Source of the DNA: Neoalteromonas flava
Lineage (GTDB): Bacteria > Pseudomonadota > Gammaproteobacteria > Enterobacterales > Alteromonadaceae
Length of the DNA: 64,000 nt
Reading direction: 5' to 3'
NCBI RefSeq assembly: GCF_002807685.1
Contig: NZ_PEAX01000001.1
Coordinates: 620,001 to 684,000, forward strand
Under the pieces are notes generated by a model. It was not told the origin of the DNA. It worked only from the letters and a program-made list of their open reading frames with translations, and did no database searches. A program made the position numbers and the translations under genes. The stretch's first letter is position 1, and every line of letters starts with the position of its first letter. Shown in pieces: positions 54,310 through 63,193 of this stretch.

Positions 54310-54717
54310 TTACGGCTCTTGTGCAGCAATTGATACGTCATAAACCCCAGCCGCTCGCGCAGCGTCCATCACTTTGATCAGGGTCTCAGTGGTTGATTTA
54401 CGGTCCGCTTGGATCACTACCGTGCCCTGCGGGTTTTCTGCATGTAAACGCTCGATATTGGCTTGCACTGCGCGAACATCAATGCGCCGCTTATTGATCC
54501 AAATCTCACCCGTATCAGAAATTGCAACCAAGATATTTGCTCGGTCTTTCTTAACCGCAGTGGCAGCGTCTGGGCGATTCACATCAATCCCCGCTTCCTT
54601 CACAAATGAGGCGGTCACAATAAAGAAGATCAACATGATAAAGACCACGTCTAGCATGGGAGTCATGTCGATTGTTGCTTCTTCTTCATCGACTAAATTT
54701 TGAAAGTGCTGCTTCAT
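54310..54717 (-). CDS. ExbD-like proton channel subunit
   Basis: A 135-residue biopolymer transport protein: a cytosolic N-terminus, one membrane helix (about 18-40) with the conserved Asp in TPMLDVVFIMLIFF, and a periplasmic C-terminal domain (about 45-135). It pairs with ExbB to harvest the proton gradient. It is the fourth gene of the TonB2 operon, 42 bases after exbB. Confidence 0.95.
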   Translation of the reverse strand: MKQHFQNLVDEEEATIDMTPMLDVVFIMLIFFIVTASFVKEAGIDVNRPDAATAVKKDRANILVAISDTGEIWINKRRIDVRAVQANIERLHAENPQGTVVIQADRKSTTETLIKVMDAARAAGVYDVSIAAQEP

Positions 54718-54759
54718 AACTGAATTCCTCTTCTCGATGCCTCAGTGCATCGAAAAACA

Positions 54760-55278
54760 TTAACGCTGTATTTCCATGGCATCTTCAAGATGCATACGCT
54801 CGGATTTAACTGTCCGCGTTAACCAAGTGGCGGCAAACACCCCTGATAACGCACCGACCATGCCTGCCATGGTTGGAATAGTGGCTTTTGATACACCCGA
54901 TGCCATTGAACGTGCATTGCCCGAACCCGATATCGCCATAACATCGAATACTTCAATCATGCCGGTAACCGTTCCCATCAATCCGAGTAATGGACACAAG
55001 GCCACTAACGCTTGAATGATAGGAATGCTGCCATTCAGCTGAATGCTCAAATTTGAAATGGTCTTTTGGCGAATTTGCTCCGCAAACCAGGATGAACGGT
55101 CTTCTCGGGCACGCCATGCACTGATGGCGGCTTTCTTGTCCTGCTTATATGTAAAGAACAAGTACAATGCGCGTTCGAGTATCAATAGCCACATCACGAA
55201 GATCAGCAGACCAATGACCAAGAGAACTTGGCCACCTGTCTCTGTAAAATCGCGAATTGCTTCGAATATCTCGATCAT
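54760..55278 (-). CDS. ExbB-like motor subunit
   Basis: A 172-residue MotA/TolQ/ExbB family subunit with three membrane helices (about 15-37, 90-112 and 130-152); the conserved LCPLLGLMGTVTGMIEVFDVM block near 95-115 is diagnostic. It forms the proton-channel pentamer with ExbD. It starts three bases after the TtpC-like gene and is shorter than E. coli ExbB, as usual in TonB2 clusters. Confidence 0.95.
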   Translation of the reverse strand: MIEIFEAIRDFTETGGQVLLVIGLLIFVMWLLILERALYLFFTYKQDKKAAISAWRAREDRSSWFAEQIRQKTISNLSIQLNGSIPIIQALVALCPLLGLMGTVTGMIEVFDVMAISGSGNARSMASGVSKATIPTMAGMVGALSGVFAATWLTRTVKSERMHLEDAMEIQR

Positions 55279-55281
55279 CGG

Positions 55282-56643
55282 TTAGCTCCGCTCAGCACGT
55301 TCCGCGATAACGCCAGACGCTTGTTCTTGCAGAATGTAAACAATGTTTTTACTGCGCGTATTTAACATGGCGTAAAGTAGTGTCGTTGGGATTGCAACGA
55401 CCAGACCAAGTACTGTAGTAACCAACGCGGTGGAGATACCACCTGCCATCAATTTAGGATCGCCCGTACCGAACAAGGTAATCGCTTGGAAGGTATTGAT
55501 CATACCGGTTACCGTACCAAGTAGACCCATCAACGGCGCTACCACTGAAATAATTTTGATGATCGTGAGGTTTCTGCCCAACTTAGGTACTTCGCCTAGG
55601 ATTGCCTCTGTTAGATGCAGTTCTAACGACTCAGTGTCCGCTTCTGGATACTTGTCTTTCACCTGCATGACGCGCCCTAGCGGGTTATCGTTTTTAAACG
55701 TATCTGACTTCAACTGACGATTGACCTTGGCACGGATAATCGACAACGACACTAAACGCTCTAAGGAAAGAAGTAAGCCAATAGCACCCACGATAAGGAT
55801 GATATAACCGACGAGTCCGCCTTGCTCAACACGCTCGCGCAGATTCGGCGCTTGTACCAATAAACCAAGGATTGAACCACCAGTAGGGTCAACACCAAAC
55901 TGAACTAAATTACCGTTTGACTCTTGTAACGCGGCCGCACTGTCGTTGTAACGAGCAGCAGGTTGACGAACAAGTTCTGCCACGGTACCCGTCGCACTAT
56001 TAAAGTCGAGGTACATGCCGTCAGCAACCAAAGCAAATGGGCCAACACGCACAACTTCTTTGTTCACTTTTTTACCGCCGGCTTCAACCACGTCGGTGAT
56101 GAACTTAGTGACTTTGCCTGATTCTGTCATTTCTCGCTGGATCTCAAACCATACGCGCTCGATCTCTTCAATCGATGCTAGTTTAGAGCTTGAACCCATG
56201 GATTGGGCCATTTCGTCAAGGAAGTCAGCACGCCCCGGAATCTGCGCAGAAATCACTGAGTTATAAAATTTGTTTTTAGTATCGCCAGCCACTTGCTGCA
56301 AGACACCAAACAATTCTTTTAACGAACCTAAGCGATTGTTCAATGTCTCGTTCAAGTTGGCTAATTGAATTTCATTTTCTTCAAAGGTAGTTTCCAAACG
56401 CTCTGAGGTTTGTAACTTTTGATCACGCAACTGTTCAGTGTTGCGCAAAATCTGATCCTGCTCTGCGCGCTTTGCCGTGAACTCTTGTTCACGTTGCGTA
56501 TTCTGTTGTGATTGAGCAAACTTGCCCTCTTCTAACTGCTTCAATAGCGCGTCTAGGTCAAGCGCGCGGTCTTGCGCAACTGCGGCACCAGCAAAAGCAC
56601 TGAAGGTTACCGCGGCAAGTGTCATTTTAACTAACTGTTTCAT
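55282..56643 (-). CDS. TtpC-like MotA/TolQ/ExbB protein with N-terminal coiled coil
   Basis: A 453-residue protein with a signal peptide, an N-terminal coiled coil rich in Gln/Glu/Arg (about 28-105), a beta-rich periplasmic linker and a C-terminal ExbB-type domain with three membrane helices, including APLMGLLGTVTGMINTFQAI near 366-385. This matches TtpC of Vibrio, a fourth essential part of TonB2 complexes. It starts ten bases after the DUF3450 gene and is followed by a short-form ExbB, so the operon has two ExbB-like proteins with distinct roles. Confidence 0.95.
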   Translation of the reverse strand: MKQLVKMTLAAVTFSAFAGAAVAQDRALDLDALLKQLEEGKFAQSQQNTQREQEFTAKRAEQDQILRNTEQLRDQKLQTSERLETTFEENEIQLANLNETLNNRLGSLKELFGVLQQVAGDTKNKFYNSVISAQIPGRADFLDEMAQSMGSSSKLASIEEIERVWFEIQREMTESGKVTKFITDVVEAGGKKVNKEVVRVGPFALVADGMYLDFNSATGTVAELVRQPAARYNDSAAALQESNGNLVQFGVDPTGGSILGLLVQAPNLRERVEQGGLVGYIILIVGAIGLLLSLERLVSLSIIRAKVNRQLKSDTFKNDNPLGRVMQVKDKYPEADTESLELHLTEAILGEVPKLGRNLTIIKIISVVAPLMGLLGTVTGMINTFQAITLFGTGDPKLMAGGISTALVTTVLGLVVAIPTTLLYAMLNTRSKNIVYILQEQASGVIAERAERS

Positions 56644-56653
56644 TGCTAACCTC

Positions 56654-57421
56654 TTAATCCGTCAATGCCACAGGCAACATGAGAAGATCCGGTGCCAATT
56701 GCTTCTTAGCCATACGCAAGCCTTTGGTTACCTGGGTACGATAACTAGAATCAAGCTCCTGCCATTGACGCGTTTGCTTATTCCATACACCTTGACGGCT
56801 CGCATCACGGGTCTGCCAGATTAAGGCTGTACGGCCTAAGCGTAAGAATTCTACGTCACGTTCTTCGCCATCGATTACATGGATGCCGTTGTATGCTTCC
56901 AATGTGCGGCCATAATCCATTTCTACCTGATAAGCTTCCATTACCCGACGGAATTTTTCTGAAGGCGCTACGTCAGCACGATCCATCATGGCTTTTAGAT
57001 CAGCGATACGCTTGTTGCGCTCTTCAGGCAAAAACGGCATATCTAAGGCAACAAATTGCTCTAAGCCTTCAATCATACGCAGCATCAATGGTGTAATTTG
57101 ACGCTCAATGACGCTCACTTCGTCGATCGCAGCATTGAGATCAGCCATTTCCTGCTCTTGATTGGCGATTTGACGACGCAATTGCTCGTTGTATACGTCT
57201 AAGCCTTCAATTTCCTTATTGAGGGTCTTGAACTGTTGGAGTTTGTCATCAATTTGGTCAGTGATTTGATTGATGCGTTGCTGCGAGGTCGCCGCAGACT
57301 CATTGGTTTCCTGTGCGACTTTTACCACAGGCTCCAAATATTGGTCTTCCTGCGCGTGCACTGGCAGCAATACCAAGGCACTGGCAAGCAGTACAAACGG
57401 TAGTGAATTCTTAAACGTCAT
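56654..57421 (-). CDS. DUF3450 family periplasmic protein
   Basis: A 255-residue exported protein with a signal peptide (about 1-23) and a long coiled coil (about 30-100), followed by the DUF3450 core (PFLPEERNKRIADLKAMMDRADVAPSEKFRRV region, about 125-160, and WQTRD/W-rich C-terminus). DUF3450 genes head TonB2-type operons in many gammaproteobacteria and are needed for some TonB2-dependent uptake. TAGGA precedes the start. The leader upstream holds a hairpin and a candidate operator. Confidence 0.93.
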   Translation of the reverse strand: MTFKNSLPFVLLASALVLLPVHAQEDQYLEPVVKVAQETNESAATSQQRINQITDQIDDKLQQFKTLNKEIEGLDVYNEQLRRQIANQEQEMADLNAAIDEVSVIERQITPLMLRMIEGLEQFVALDMPFLPEERNKRIADLKAMMDRADVAPSEKFRRVMEAYQVEMDYGRTLEAYNGIHVIDGEERDVEFLRLGRTALIWQTRDASRQGVWNKQTRQWQELDSSYRTQVTKGLRMAKKQLAPDLLMLPVALTD

Positions 57422-57440
57422 ATGCGCATATCCTAGATAA

Positions 57441-57464
57441 TTAAAAAGTCGGCAAAATCCGACT
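57441..57464 (-). terminator. Hairpin with U tract in front of the TonB2 operon
   Basis: AGTCGG (57447-57452) and CCGACT (57459-57464) form a six-base stem with loop CAAAAT, followed on the minus strand by five U residues. It can end the upstream phosphopantetheinyl transferase transcript, but lies only 20 bases before the DUF3450 start, so it must be in the leader of any TonB2 transcript. Confidence 0.6.
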
Positions 57465-57494
57465 ATTCAAACTGGCGGGAAGTATGCAGAATAT

Positions 57495-57545
57495 CTATGA
57501 CAGTTTTATTACATATTGCACATTTACTATGACAGGAGTGTCATA
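57495..57545. promoter_or_regulatory. Candidate operator upstream of the TonB2 operon
   Basis: A palindrome TATGACA-GGAG-TGTCATA (57528-57545) plus a third half-site in CTATGACAG at 57495-57503, exactly 32 bases from the identical CTATGACAG at 57527-57535. The arrangement looks like a dimeric site with an extra helical-phase half-site before the DUF3450 gene. The binding protein is unknown; it does not match a Fur box. Confidence 0.5.
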
Positions 57546-57639
57546 TATCAATTGGCCGTATCGTTATGCTTAACTAGCCACGGAGGCTTTAGTTGAGAGC
57601 ATTAACTTATAACCTGTATTTCGACGCATAATGCCAGAT

Positions 57640-58407
57640 TCACAAGGCTCCATTGGTGAGCGCTAATGTATCGACTGTTATCTCCAGAGTATCTGCCAGC
57701 GAGTCTTCTACAGCGATCGCCAGGCTGACGCCCTCATTCACCCCAAAGTGCTGTACAGCCCAAGATGTGCTGCACAATGATGCTGAAGTGCAAAGCTGCC
57801 ACGTATTTGCCCCGTCAGTTGGCTTTGCTACCACACTAAATTGATTAAACGGCTGTGACATGCCAACACCGGCTGCTTTTACCAGTGCCTCTTTCAATGT
57901 CCATAGTGAATAAAATTGGCGGGGAACGTCGGCGTCATTTAATGTCGCTAGATAATCCCTCTCTTGGGGATGAAAATAATCTTGTGCGATCTGTTTAACT
58001 CGGCGCGCCGGTTTTATTACTTCTACATCCACCCCGATATTGCGCATTAAACAAACTGCGACCGCATTCCATTGCCCAGAGTGCGACAGGTTAAAACGCA
58101 ATGCCGTGCTCGGACTATTGATAAAGGGCTTGCCATGTTGATTGTGGGAGAAGCTAAGTGCGGTTGGTGCACAACCGGAATGATACTGCGCCAATATATG
58201 GCGCAAAAACGCCTGCTTTACCACGCAATTCTGCTGTGCTTGGCCGGCTTTCTGATCCGCGTATGCTTGCTCAGCGGGCGTTAGTAAAGAACGACAGCCA
58301 AGTAAACACGCAGGGTCGATTGTTACTGGCGATTCAAAAAGCCAAACCTTGATTTCATTGGCTTGCAATTTTGCATTAATGTTTGGCCAGATTAATTCAG
58401 GTTGCAT
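57640..58407 (-). CDS. Sfp-type 4'-phosphopantetheinyl transferase
   Basis: A 255-residue cytosolic enzyme that attaches the phosphopantetheine arm of CoA to acyl-carrier proteins. The metal-binding GVDVEVI lies at about 125-131 and the second signature WTLKEALVKAAG at about 169-180, preceded by the FNLSHSG block (about 105-111). Size and motifs are those of Sfp/EntD-type enzymes. Its position, divergent from the pigment cluster, makes the cluster's carrier proteins its likely clients; those genes would lie beyond the right edge. Confidence 0.94.
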   Translation of the reverse strand: MQPELIWPNINAKLQANEIKVWLFESPVTIDPACLLGCRSLLTPAEQAYADQKAGQAQQNCVVKQAFLRHILAQYHSGCAPTALSFSHNQHGKPFINSPSTALRFNLSHSGQWNAVAVCLMRNIGVDVEVIKPARRVKQIAQDYFHPQERDYLATLNDADVPRQFYSLWTLKEALVKAAGVGMSQPFNQFSVVAKPTDGANTWQLCTSASLCSTSWAVQHFGVNEGVSLAIAVEDSLADTLEITVDTLALTNGAL

Positions 58408-58646
58408 CCACGCTATCGCTCTGTTTTCAAGCGTTTATGATAACACCATTCCCGGTGCCATTACTTCAATTGAATAGGGCTAGGTTGTTGATTTGTTGCC
58501 ACAGTGTGCACAACATCAGTTTTGCTTAATCCAAACTGGCTGAATTACTCGCTTTTTTCGTACTCCATTATCGCCTGCAAACATTGATTCTAATGGGCGT
58601 TTCACTTACTCTTCGCAATAATTTTTTGGGAATGTTGTTAGCAATA

Positions 58647-59825
58647 ATGGAAATTGAAATTATTGATTACGACTCGTGCTCAGCTGCGGGAAATAATATG
58701 TCCGCGCTACGCGATGCGTTACGCTCTTATCAGAGCGGATTGGTCAAGAATTGTATCCCCGGATCAGATATTGATACCTGGATCGGAAAAGTCGCAGACG
58801 TTGACCACGTGAATGGTTTAGGCGCATGGCAGAGTCGCAATAATGCGTTAGCTGCACTAGGGCTTGAACAGGGCTCGCTCAAAACAACTCTTGCTAGTCT
58901 AACTCAGCGCTATGGTCCAGCACGTATTGGTATTGTCATGGGATCAAGCACATCCAGTATTGATCGCACCGAAACGGCCTACACCCAACTGGACGACAAT
59001 GGTGAGTTAAGTTCAGATTTTCGCCAACCCTTGGTGCATAATCCACATGCGCCAAGTCTGTTTGTTGCGCATTACACCGGAATCAAAGGGCCTGCGCTAA
59101 CCATCAATACCGCATGCTCCTCCTCTGCCAAGGTATTTGTTACCGCAGCGCGTTGGCTTGAACACAATATTGTTGACGCAGTTCTGGTTGGCGGTGTAGA
59201 CACCTTGTGTTTGAGCGTATTGCATGGCTTTAATTCGTTGCAATTATTATCTGCAAATCCCTGTAAACCTTTCGATCAGCATCGAGATGGGATTAATCTT
59301 GGTGAGGCATCGGGTTATGCAATTTTGCAGCGTAAAGGTGAAAATGATAACGCCCTAGGGATCAAGCTAGCTGGCTATGGTGAAAGCTCGGATGCTCATC
59401 ACATGTCGCATCCTCACCCAGAAGGACTCGGTGCGCGCATATCAATGACGCAAGCGCTAAAGCGTGCCGACTTGGATCCCAGCGTGATTGACTACATCAA
59501 TCTCCATGGCACTTCGAGTCGCGCAAACGACACCATTGAAGGTGGTTTAGTCGCCGACTTGTTCCCACGGTCAACCCAATGCTCTTCAACCAAAGCATGG
59601 ATGGGGCACACCCTTGGCGCCGCAGGGATCACAGAAGCGATTATCACTATGGATACGTTGCTTACTGATTTACTGCCCGGTTCAATGAACCTGGAGACAC
59701 TTGACGAGGCTCTGGATTTTTCGATTCAGCCTACTAACCAAACACGTAAGTGTAATCACGTGATGACCAATTCGTTTGGCTTCGGTGGTAACAACTGTAC
59801 GTTGCTTTTTAGTCGGGTGGTATAA
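58647..59825 (+). CDS. Beta-ketoacyl-ACP synthase of the aryl-polyene type cluster
   Basis: A 392-residue FabF-like condensing enzyme. The catalytic Cys157 (NTACSSS), His287 (NLHGTSS) and His321 (MGHTLGAAG) form a complete Cys-His-His triad. The frame is open from 58584, but the ATG at 58647 (MEIEIIDYDSCSAAGNN) gives the usual FabF-like N-terminus. It is the first gene of the cluster, divergent from the phosphopantetheinyl transferase gene across 239 bases that must hold both promoters. The next gene, a catalytically incomplete partner, starts one base after the stop. Confidence 0.93.
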   Translation: MEIEIIDYDSCSAAGNNMSALRDALRSYQSGLVKNCIPGSDIDTWIGKVADVDHVNGLGAWQSRNNALAALGLEQGSLKTTLASLTQRYGPARIGIVMGSSTSSIDRTETAYTQLDDNGELSSDFRQPLVHNPHAPSLFVAHYTGIKGPALTINTACSSSAKVFVTAARWLEHNIVDAVLVGGVDTLCLSVLHGFNSLQLLSANPCKPFDQHRDGINLGEASGYAILQRKGENDNALGIKLAGYGESSDAHHMSHPHPEGLGARISMTQALKRADLDPSVIDYINLHGTSSRANDTIEGGLVADLFPRSTQCSSTKAWMGHTLGAAGITEAIITMDTLLTDLLPGSMNLETLDEALDFSIQPTNQTRKCNHVMTNSFGFGGNNCTLLFSRVV

Positions 59826-59826
59826 C

Positions 59827-60642
59827 ATGCAGGCAAATCAACTTACATGCAAAGTCGCGAGCATTGGCACATGGAATGGCTTTTTTGAAGATTGGACAGC
59901 ACTACAAGCGCTGTTAAACGGCAGCCCCATGCCTGAAGACAAGCAAAAAAGTCCAAAGCCAGGGATAATTCCTGCCAACGAGAGACGTCGCGCTCCACTG
60001 CCGGTAAAATTGGCGATAGAAAGTTCCATGCAAGCGACCTTAAACCAACAGATTGACCCTAAGACCTTAACCTGTGTGTTTGTTTCTGGCTTGGGCGATA
60101 CCGACCTTACCGACTACATGTGTAAAGTCTTGGCGTCTGACAACAAGGAATTATCACCCACCAAGTTTCATAACTCAGTGCATAATGCTGCCGCCGGCTA
60201 CTGGACAATTAGCACGGAAACCATGAGTGCAGCGAACTCTATTGCGGGCTATCAGGAATCAGTTTCACTGGCCTTGTTTGAGGCCATGGTGCAGTGTCAG
60301 TCGGAGAATGTGCCTATCCTTGTGACGTTCTACGATGCACCGGTTTCTCAAGTGTTACAACCGTTATTGCACAATCAAGAAGCCTTTGCATTTTCCTTAG
60401 TGCTATACCCAACGAGCAGCCCAACTCCTGGTCAGATTGTGACAGCACGAGTCGAAACAACACAGCGCGCTGATTGGCCCTCGTTAAAAGTGGATAATGA
60501 ATATTTGCATTCACTTTATCAGTCTAACCCGACGGCTCGGGTGTTATGTTTGGCTGAATTACTCAATAATCCATCTTTATTCGATGGTTGCTTAACTATG
60601 CCGTTGAGTGACTCGACCACATTGTCGATCCAGATTAAGTAG
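59827..60642 (+). CDS. Ketosynthase-like partner (chain-length-factor type)
   Basis: A 271-residue protein of the Ketoacyl-synt_2 family. The HNSVHNAAAGYW segment replaces the cysteine-bearing nucleophile loop of ketosynthases, so it lacks the catalytic Cys, as in chain-length factors. It would form a heterodimer with the preceding ketosynthase and help set polyene length. The start at 59827, one base after the upstream stop, is chosen over an open frame reaching back to 59776. Confidence 0.85.
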   Translation: MQANQLTCKVASIGTWNGFFEDWTALQALLNGSPMPEDKQKSPKPGIIPANERRRAPLPVKLAIESSMQATLNQQIDPKTLTCVFVSGLGDTDLTDYMCKVLASDNKELSPTKFHNSVHNAAAGYWTISTETMSAANSIAGYQESVSLALFEAMVQCQSENVPILVTFYDAPVSQVLQPLLHNQEAFAFSLVLYPTSSPTPGQIVTARVETTQRADWPSLKVDNEYLHSLYQSNPTARVLCLAELLNNPSLFDGCLTMPLSDSTTLSIQIK

Positions 60643-60649
60643 GTGCCTT

Positions 60650-62221
60650 ATGCAAAGTATTAAGACTGATATCATTATCGCGGGTGGTGGACTTGCGGGC
60701 ATGACGCTAGCCTTACAAGTATTGCAGGCACAGCCAAAGGCTAAGATCGTCATTATCGAAAAGAATACATTCCCGGTACACGACACCATTGCCAAAGTTG
60801 GGGAGTCGACCGTAGAAATTGGCTCACACTATCTAACTGACGTGCTGGGTCTGAAAGACCATTTTGATCAACATCACTTACGCAAGCATGGTTTACGCTG
60901 CTTTTTCGGCAATGTCGAGGGTGACTACAGTCAATATGATGAACTCGGTGTGAGTGAGCTGTTTGGTATTCCCACCTATCAAATCGAACGTGGTGTACTG
61001 GAGAATCATCTTTATCAGTTATTGACCGAAAAAGGCATTACCTTTCTCGATGGCGCTACTCCACGTAATATCTCACTGGGTCAAAATGATCATCAGGTAA
61101 CCTGTGAGCGTGGTGACCAAACCTATACTATTCAAGGCCGCTGGGTCATTGATGCTGCAGGCCGACAGGGACTCCTAAAAAGCCAGCTCAATCTAGCGCA
61201 AGATAATGGCCATGAAGGTAATGCGGTTTTCTTTCGAGTCGATAAGAAAATTGTCATCGATGAATGGTCAGAGGCCAGCGATTGGCAAGATCGTTTGAAT
61301 GACAAGGGAACCCGCTGGCTAAGCACAAACCATCTAATGGGCAAGGGTTACTGGATTTGGATTATTCCATTAGGTTCAGGTGCGACGAGCTTCGGTGTCG
61401 TAATGGATGACCAAGCATTAGCCGACAGTAATATTCAAACGTACGCGGATACATTGGCATGGTTGCAGCAAGAGCATCCCAAATGCGCAGCGGCGTTGGC
61501 TGATGCAGAGCTACTCGATTTTAAAGTTATTAATAATTACTCCTACGGCTGCAAGCAAGTGTTTTCCCATGAAGGCTGGGCTCTAACGGGCGAGGCCGGC
61601 GCATTTGCTGATCCGTTTTATTCACCTGGCAGTGATTTTATTGCTCTGAGTAATACCTTCATTAGTAAACTCATAGACTGTGACTTAAAGGGTGAAGACA
61701 TCACCCTAACCAGCATTCTCTATCAAAAATTTTATCGCTCATTTTACGACAACACCTTGTCACTCTATAAAGGTCAGTACGGTGGGTTTGGCGATCGTCG
61801 TATGATGTCGATTAAGTTAGTCTGGGATTACACCTACTATTGGGGCGTATTGACGCTTCTGTTCTTTACTAACGCCATCACAGACATCGAACTTATGCGT
61901 AAGCTAAACCCCAATCTAATGCGTGCGCAGAAGTTAAATGCCAAAATGCAGATGTTGATGAATGAACGGGCACAAAAGCGTTTAGTCATGCCAGCAAAAG
62001 GGGTTTTCATGGACCAATATTTGGTTCCTTGCCTCAAGCAATTGAACGAAACCCTTAAGCAACCGAATATTGATGTTGAAGCGGCGTTGACAGAAAACCT
62101 GGTAATGATGGAAGAAATCGTACCCTATTTTGCTGAAATGCTGGCTGATGAGCCGGATAGAGAAATTAAAGCCAAAGAACGTATGTGGTTGGGTAATTAT
62201 CGCACTAGCGTACTAGCTTGA
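60650..62221 (+). CDS. Tryptophan-halogenase-like FAD-dependent oxidoreductase
   Basis: A 523-residue flavoprotein. The FAD-binding GGGLAG lies at 12-17, a KVGEST segment near 50 follows, and YWIWIIPLGSG (about 234-244) resembles the WxWxIP motif of flavin-dependent halogenases. A late GEAGAFADPFYSPGSDF block binds FAD. Relatives occur in aryl-polyene and xanthomonadin-type clusters, where they may halogenate or hydroxylate the aryl head group. Whether this one halogenates is inference. It starts seven bases after the ketosynthase-like gene. Confidence 0.88.
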   Translation: MQSIKTDIIIAGGGLAGMTLALQVLQAQPKAKIVIIEKNTFPVHDTIAKVGESTVEIGSHYLTDVLGLKDHFDQHHLRKHGLRCFFGNVEGDYSQYDELGVSELFGIPTYQIERGVLENHLYQLLTEKGITFLDGATPRNISLGQNDHQVTCERGDQTYTIQGRWVIDAAGRQGLLKSQLNLAQDNGHEGNAVFFRVDKKIVIDEWSEASDWQDRLNDKGTRWLSTNHLMGKGYWIWIIPLGSGATSFGVVMDDQALADSNIQTYADTLAWLQQEHPKCAAALADAELLDFKVINNYSYGCKQVFSHEGWALTGEAGAFADPFYSPGSDFIALSNTFISKLIDCDLKGEDITLTSILYQKFYRSFYDNTLSLYKGQYGGFGDRRMMSIKLVWDYTYYWGVLTLLFFTNAITDIELMRKLNPNLMRAQKLNAKMQMLMNERAQKRLVMPAKGVFMDQYLVPCLKQLNETLKQPNIDVEAALTENLVMMEEIVPYFAEMLADEPDREIKAKERMWLGNYRTSVLA

Positions 62222-62811
62222 TGCAGTATCAACGTCCTGGCATACGCAGCCTTGTAGTTGGATTTTTGCTTGCAACGGTAGTCATCAGTTACCCGTTTTT
62301 GATCTATTCCTACATTGACATTCTGAGTCCCGCGGCCTTTGCGGGGCTGCTATTGTTGCTAATAGTTATCCGTTTTGTAGTGCTGAATAAAAAGCCGCAG
62401 AAAAGTGATATCGCAATGCTAACGGTAATGAGTGTTTTTTGTGCTTGCGCTATTTGGCTTAACAGTGAATCCCTCCTGCGCTTCTACCCGGTTTTAATGA
62501 ATGTGGGCATTGGCTTATTATTCCTTACCTCACTGTACGGCGACGAGTGTTTAATCGCGCGTTTTGCCAAGCTCAGCGGCAAAACACCACCTCCTGCTGC
62601 TACCGGTTACTTGCGAACACTAACTTTGCTGTGGAGTTTATTATTGTTTTTAAACGGGGCGATTTCTGCCTATACAGCATGGTATACTGACTTGTCGACC
62701 TGGGCGCTATACAACGGTTTTATTGCCTACGCCGTGATGGCTATTTTTGCGCTTAGCGAACTGCTATACCGACGACACTATAAAAAGAAGCACAACATAA
62801 TTGATGATTAA
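62221..62811 (+). CDS. COG4648-like membrane protein of aryl-polyene clusters
   Basis: A 196-residue inner-membrane protein with about five or six hydrophobic helices (near 12-34, 38-55, 65-82, 88-106, 135-155 and 160-180) and a basic C-terminus. COG4648-type proteins accompany the dehydratase and glycosyltransferase in aryl-polyene clusters; their role is unsettled. The ATG at 62221 overlaps the halogenase stop (TGATG), so translation is coupled. Confidence 0.85.
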   Translation: MQYQRPGIRSLVVGFLLATVVISYPFLIYSYIDILSPAAFAGLLLLLIVIRFVVLNKKPQKSDIAMLTVMSVFCACAIWLNSESLLRFYPVLMNVGIGLLFLTSLYGDECLIARFAKLSGKTPPPAATGYLRTLTLLWSLLLFLNGAISAYTAWYTDLSTWALYNGFIAYAVMAIFALSELLYRRHYKKKHNIIDD

Positions 62812-63193
62812 TACACAGCACACAGCATTGACGGAGCTATTCGAGCAGGATCATGGACCTGACATTCTCGCGGTCGAGGGTGACGACTCAGCGGTACAGA
62901 TTAACCTCTATGTTCCCAACACGACGAAATGGTTTGCAGGTCACTTCCCCGAGCAACCCGTACTGCCCGGCGTGGTACAAATAGATTGGGCGATTAAATT
63001 GGCAAAAGCCGTGTTCCCTTATTCGGGGAAATTTTCACAGGTCACCAATTTGAAGTTTAAATCCGTGGTTATGCCTGATACCGCATTAACCCTGGAGTTA
63101 GCCTTCGCTCCAGCGAAAGGTAGTGTGAGCTTTCATTACTTCAACACGACCGAATCCTTTTCTACTGGGAGTGTAAAATTTCACAACTCATGA
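62804..63193 (+). CDS. 3-hydroxyacyl-ACP dehydratase (hot-dog fold, FabZ/ApeI-like)
   Basis: A 129-residue single hot-dog domain. AGHFPEQPVLPGVVQIDW (about 46-63) is the FabZ/FabA-type active-site helix start with the catalytic His, and the core lacks a second half, as in ApeI-type proteins. It would remove water from 3-hydroxyacyl-ACP to make the polyene double bonds. Frame reaches back to a TTG at 62801; the ATG at 62804 is used. It overlaps the genes on both sides. Confidence 0.9.
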   Translation: MINTQHTALTELFEQDHGPDILAVEGDDSAVQINLYVPNTTKWFAGHFPEQPVLPGVVQIDWAIKLAKAVFPYSGKFSQVTNLKFKSVVMPDTALTLELAFAPAKGSVSFHYFNTTESFSTGSVKFHNS

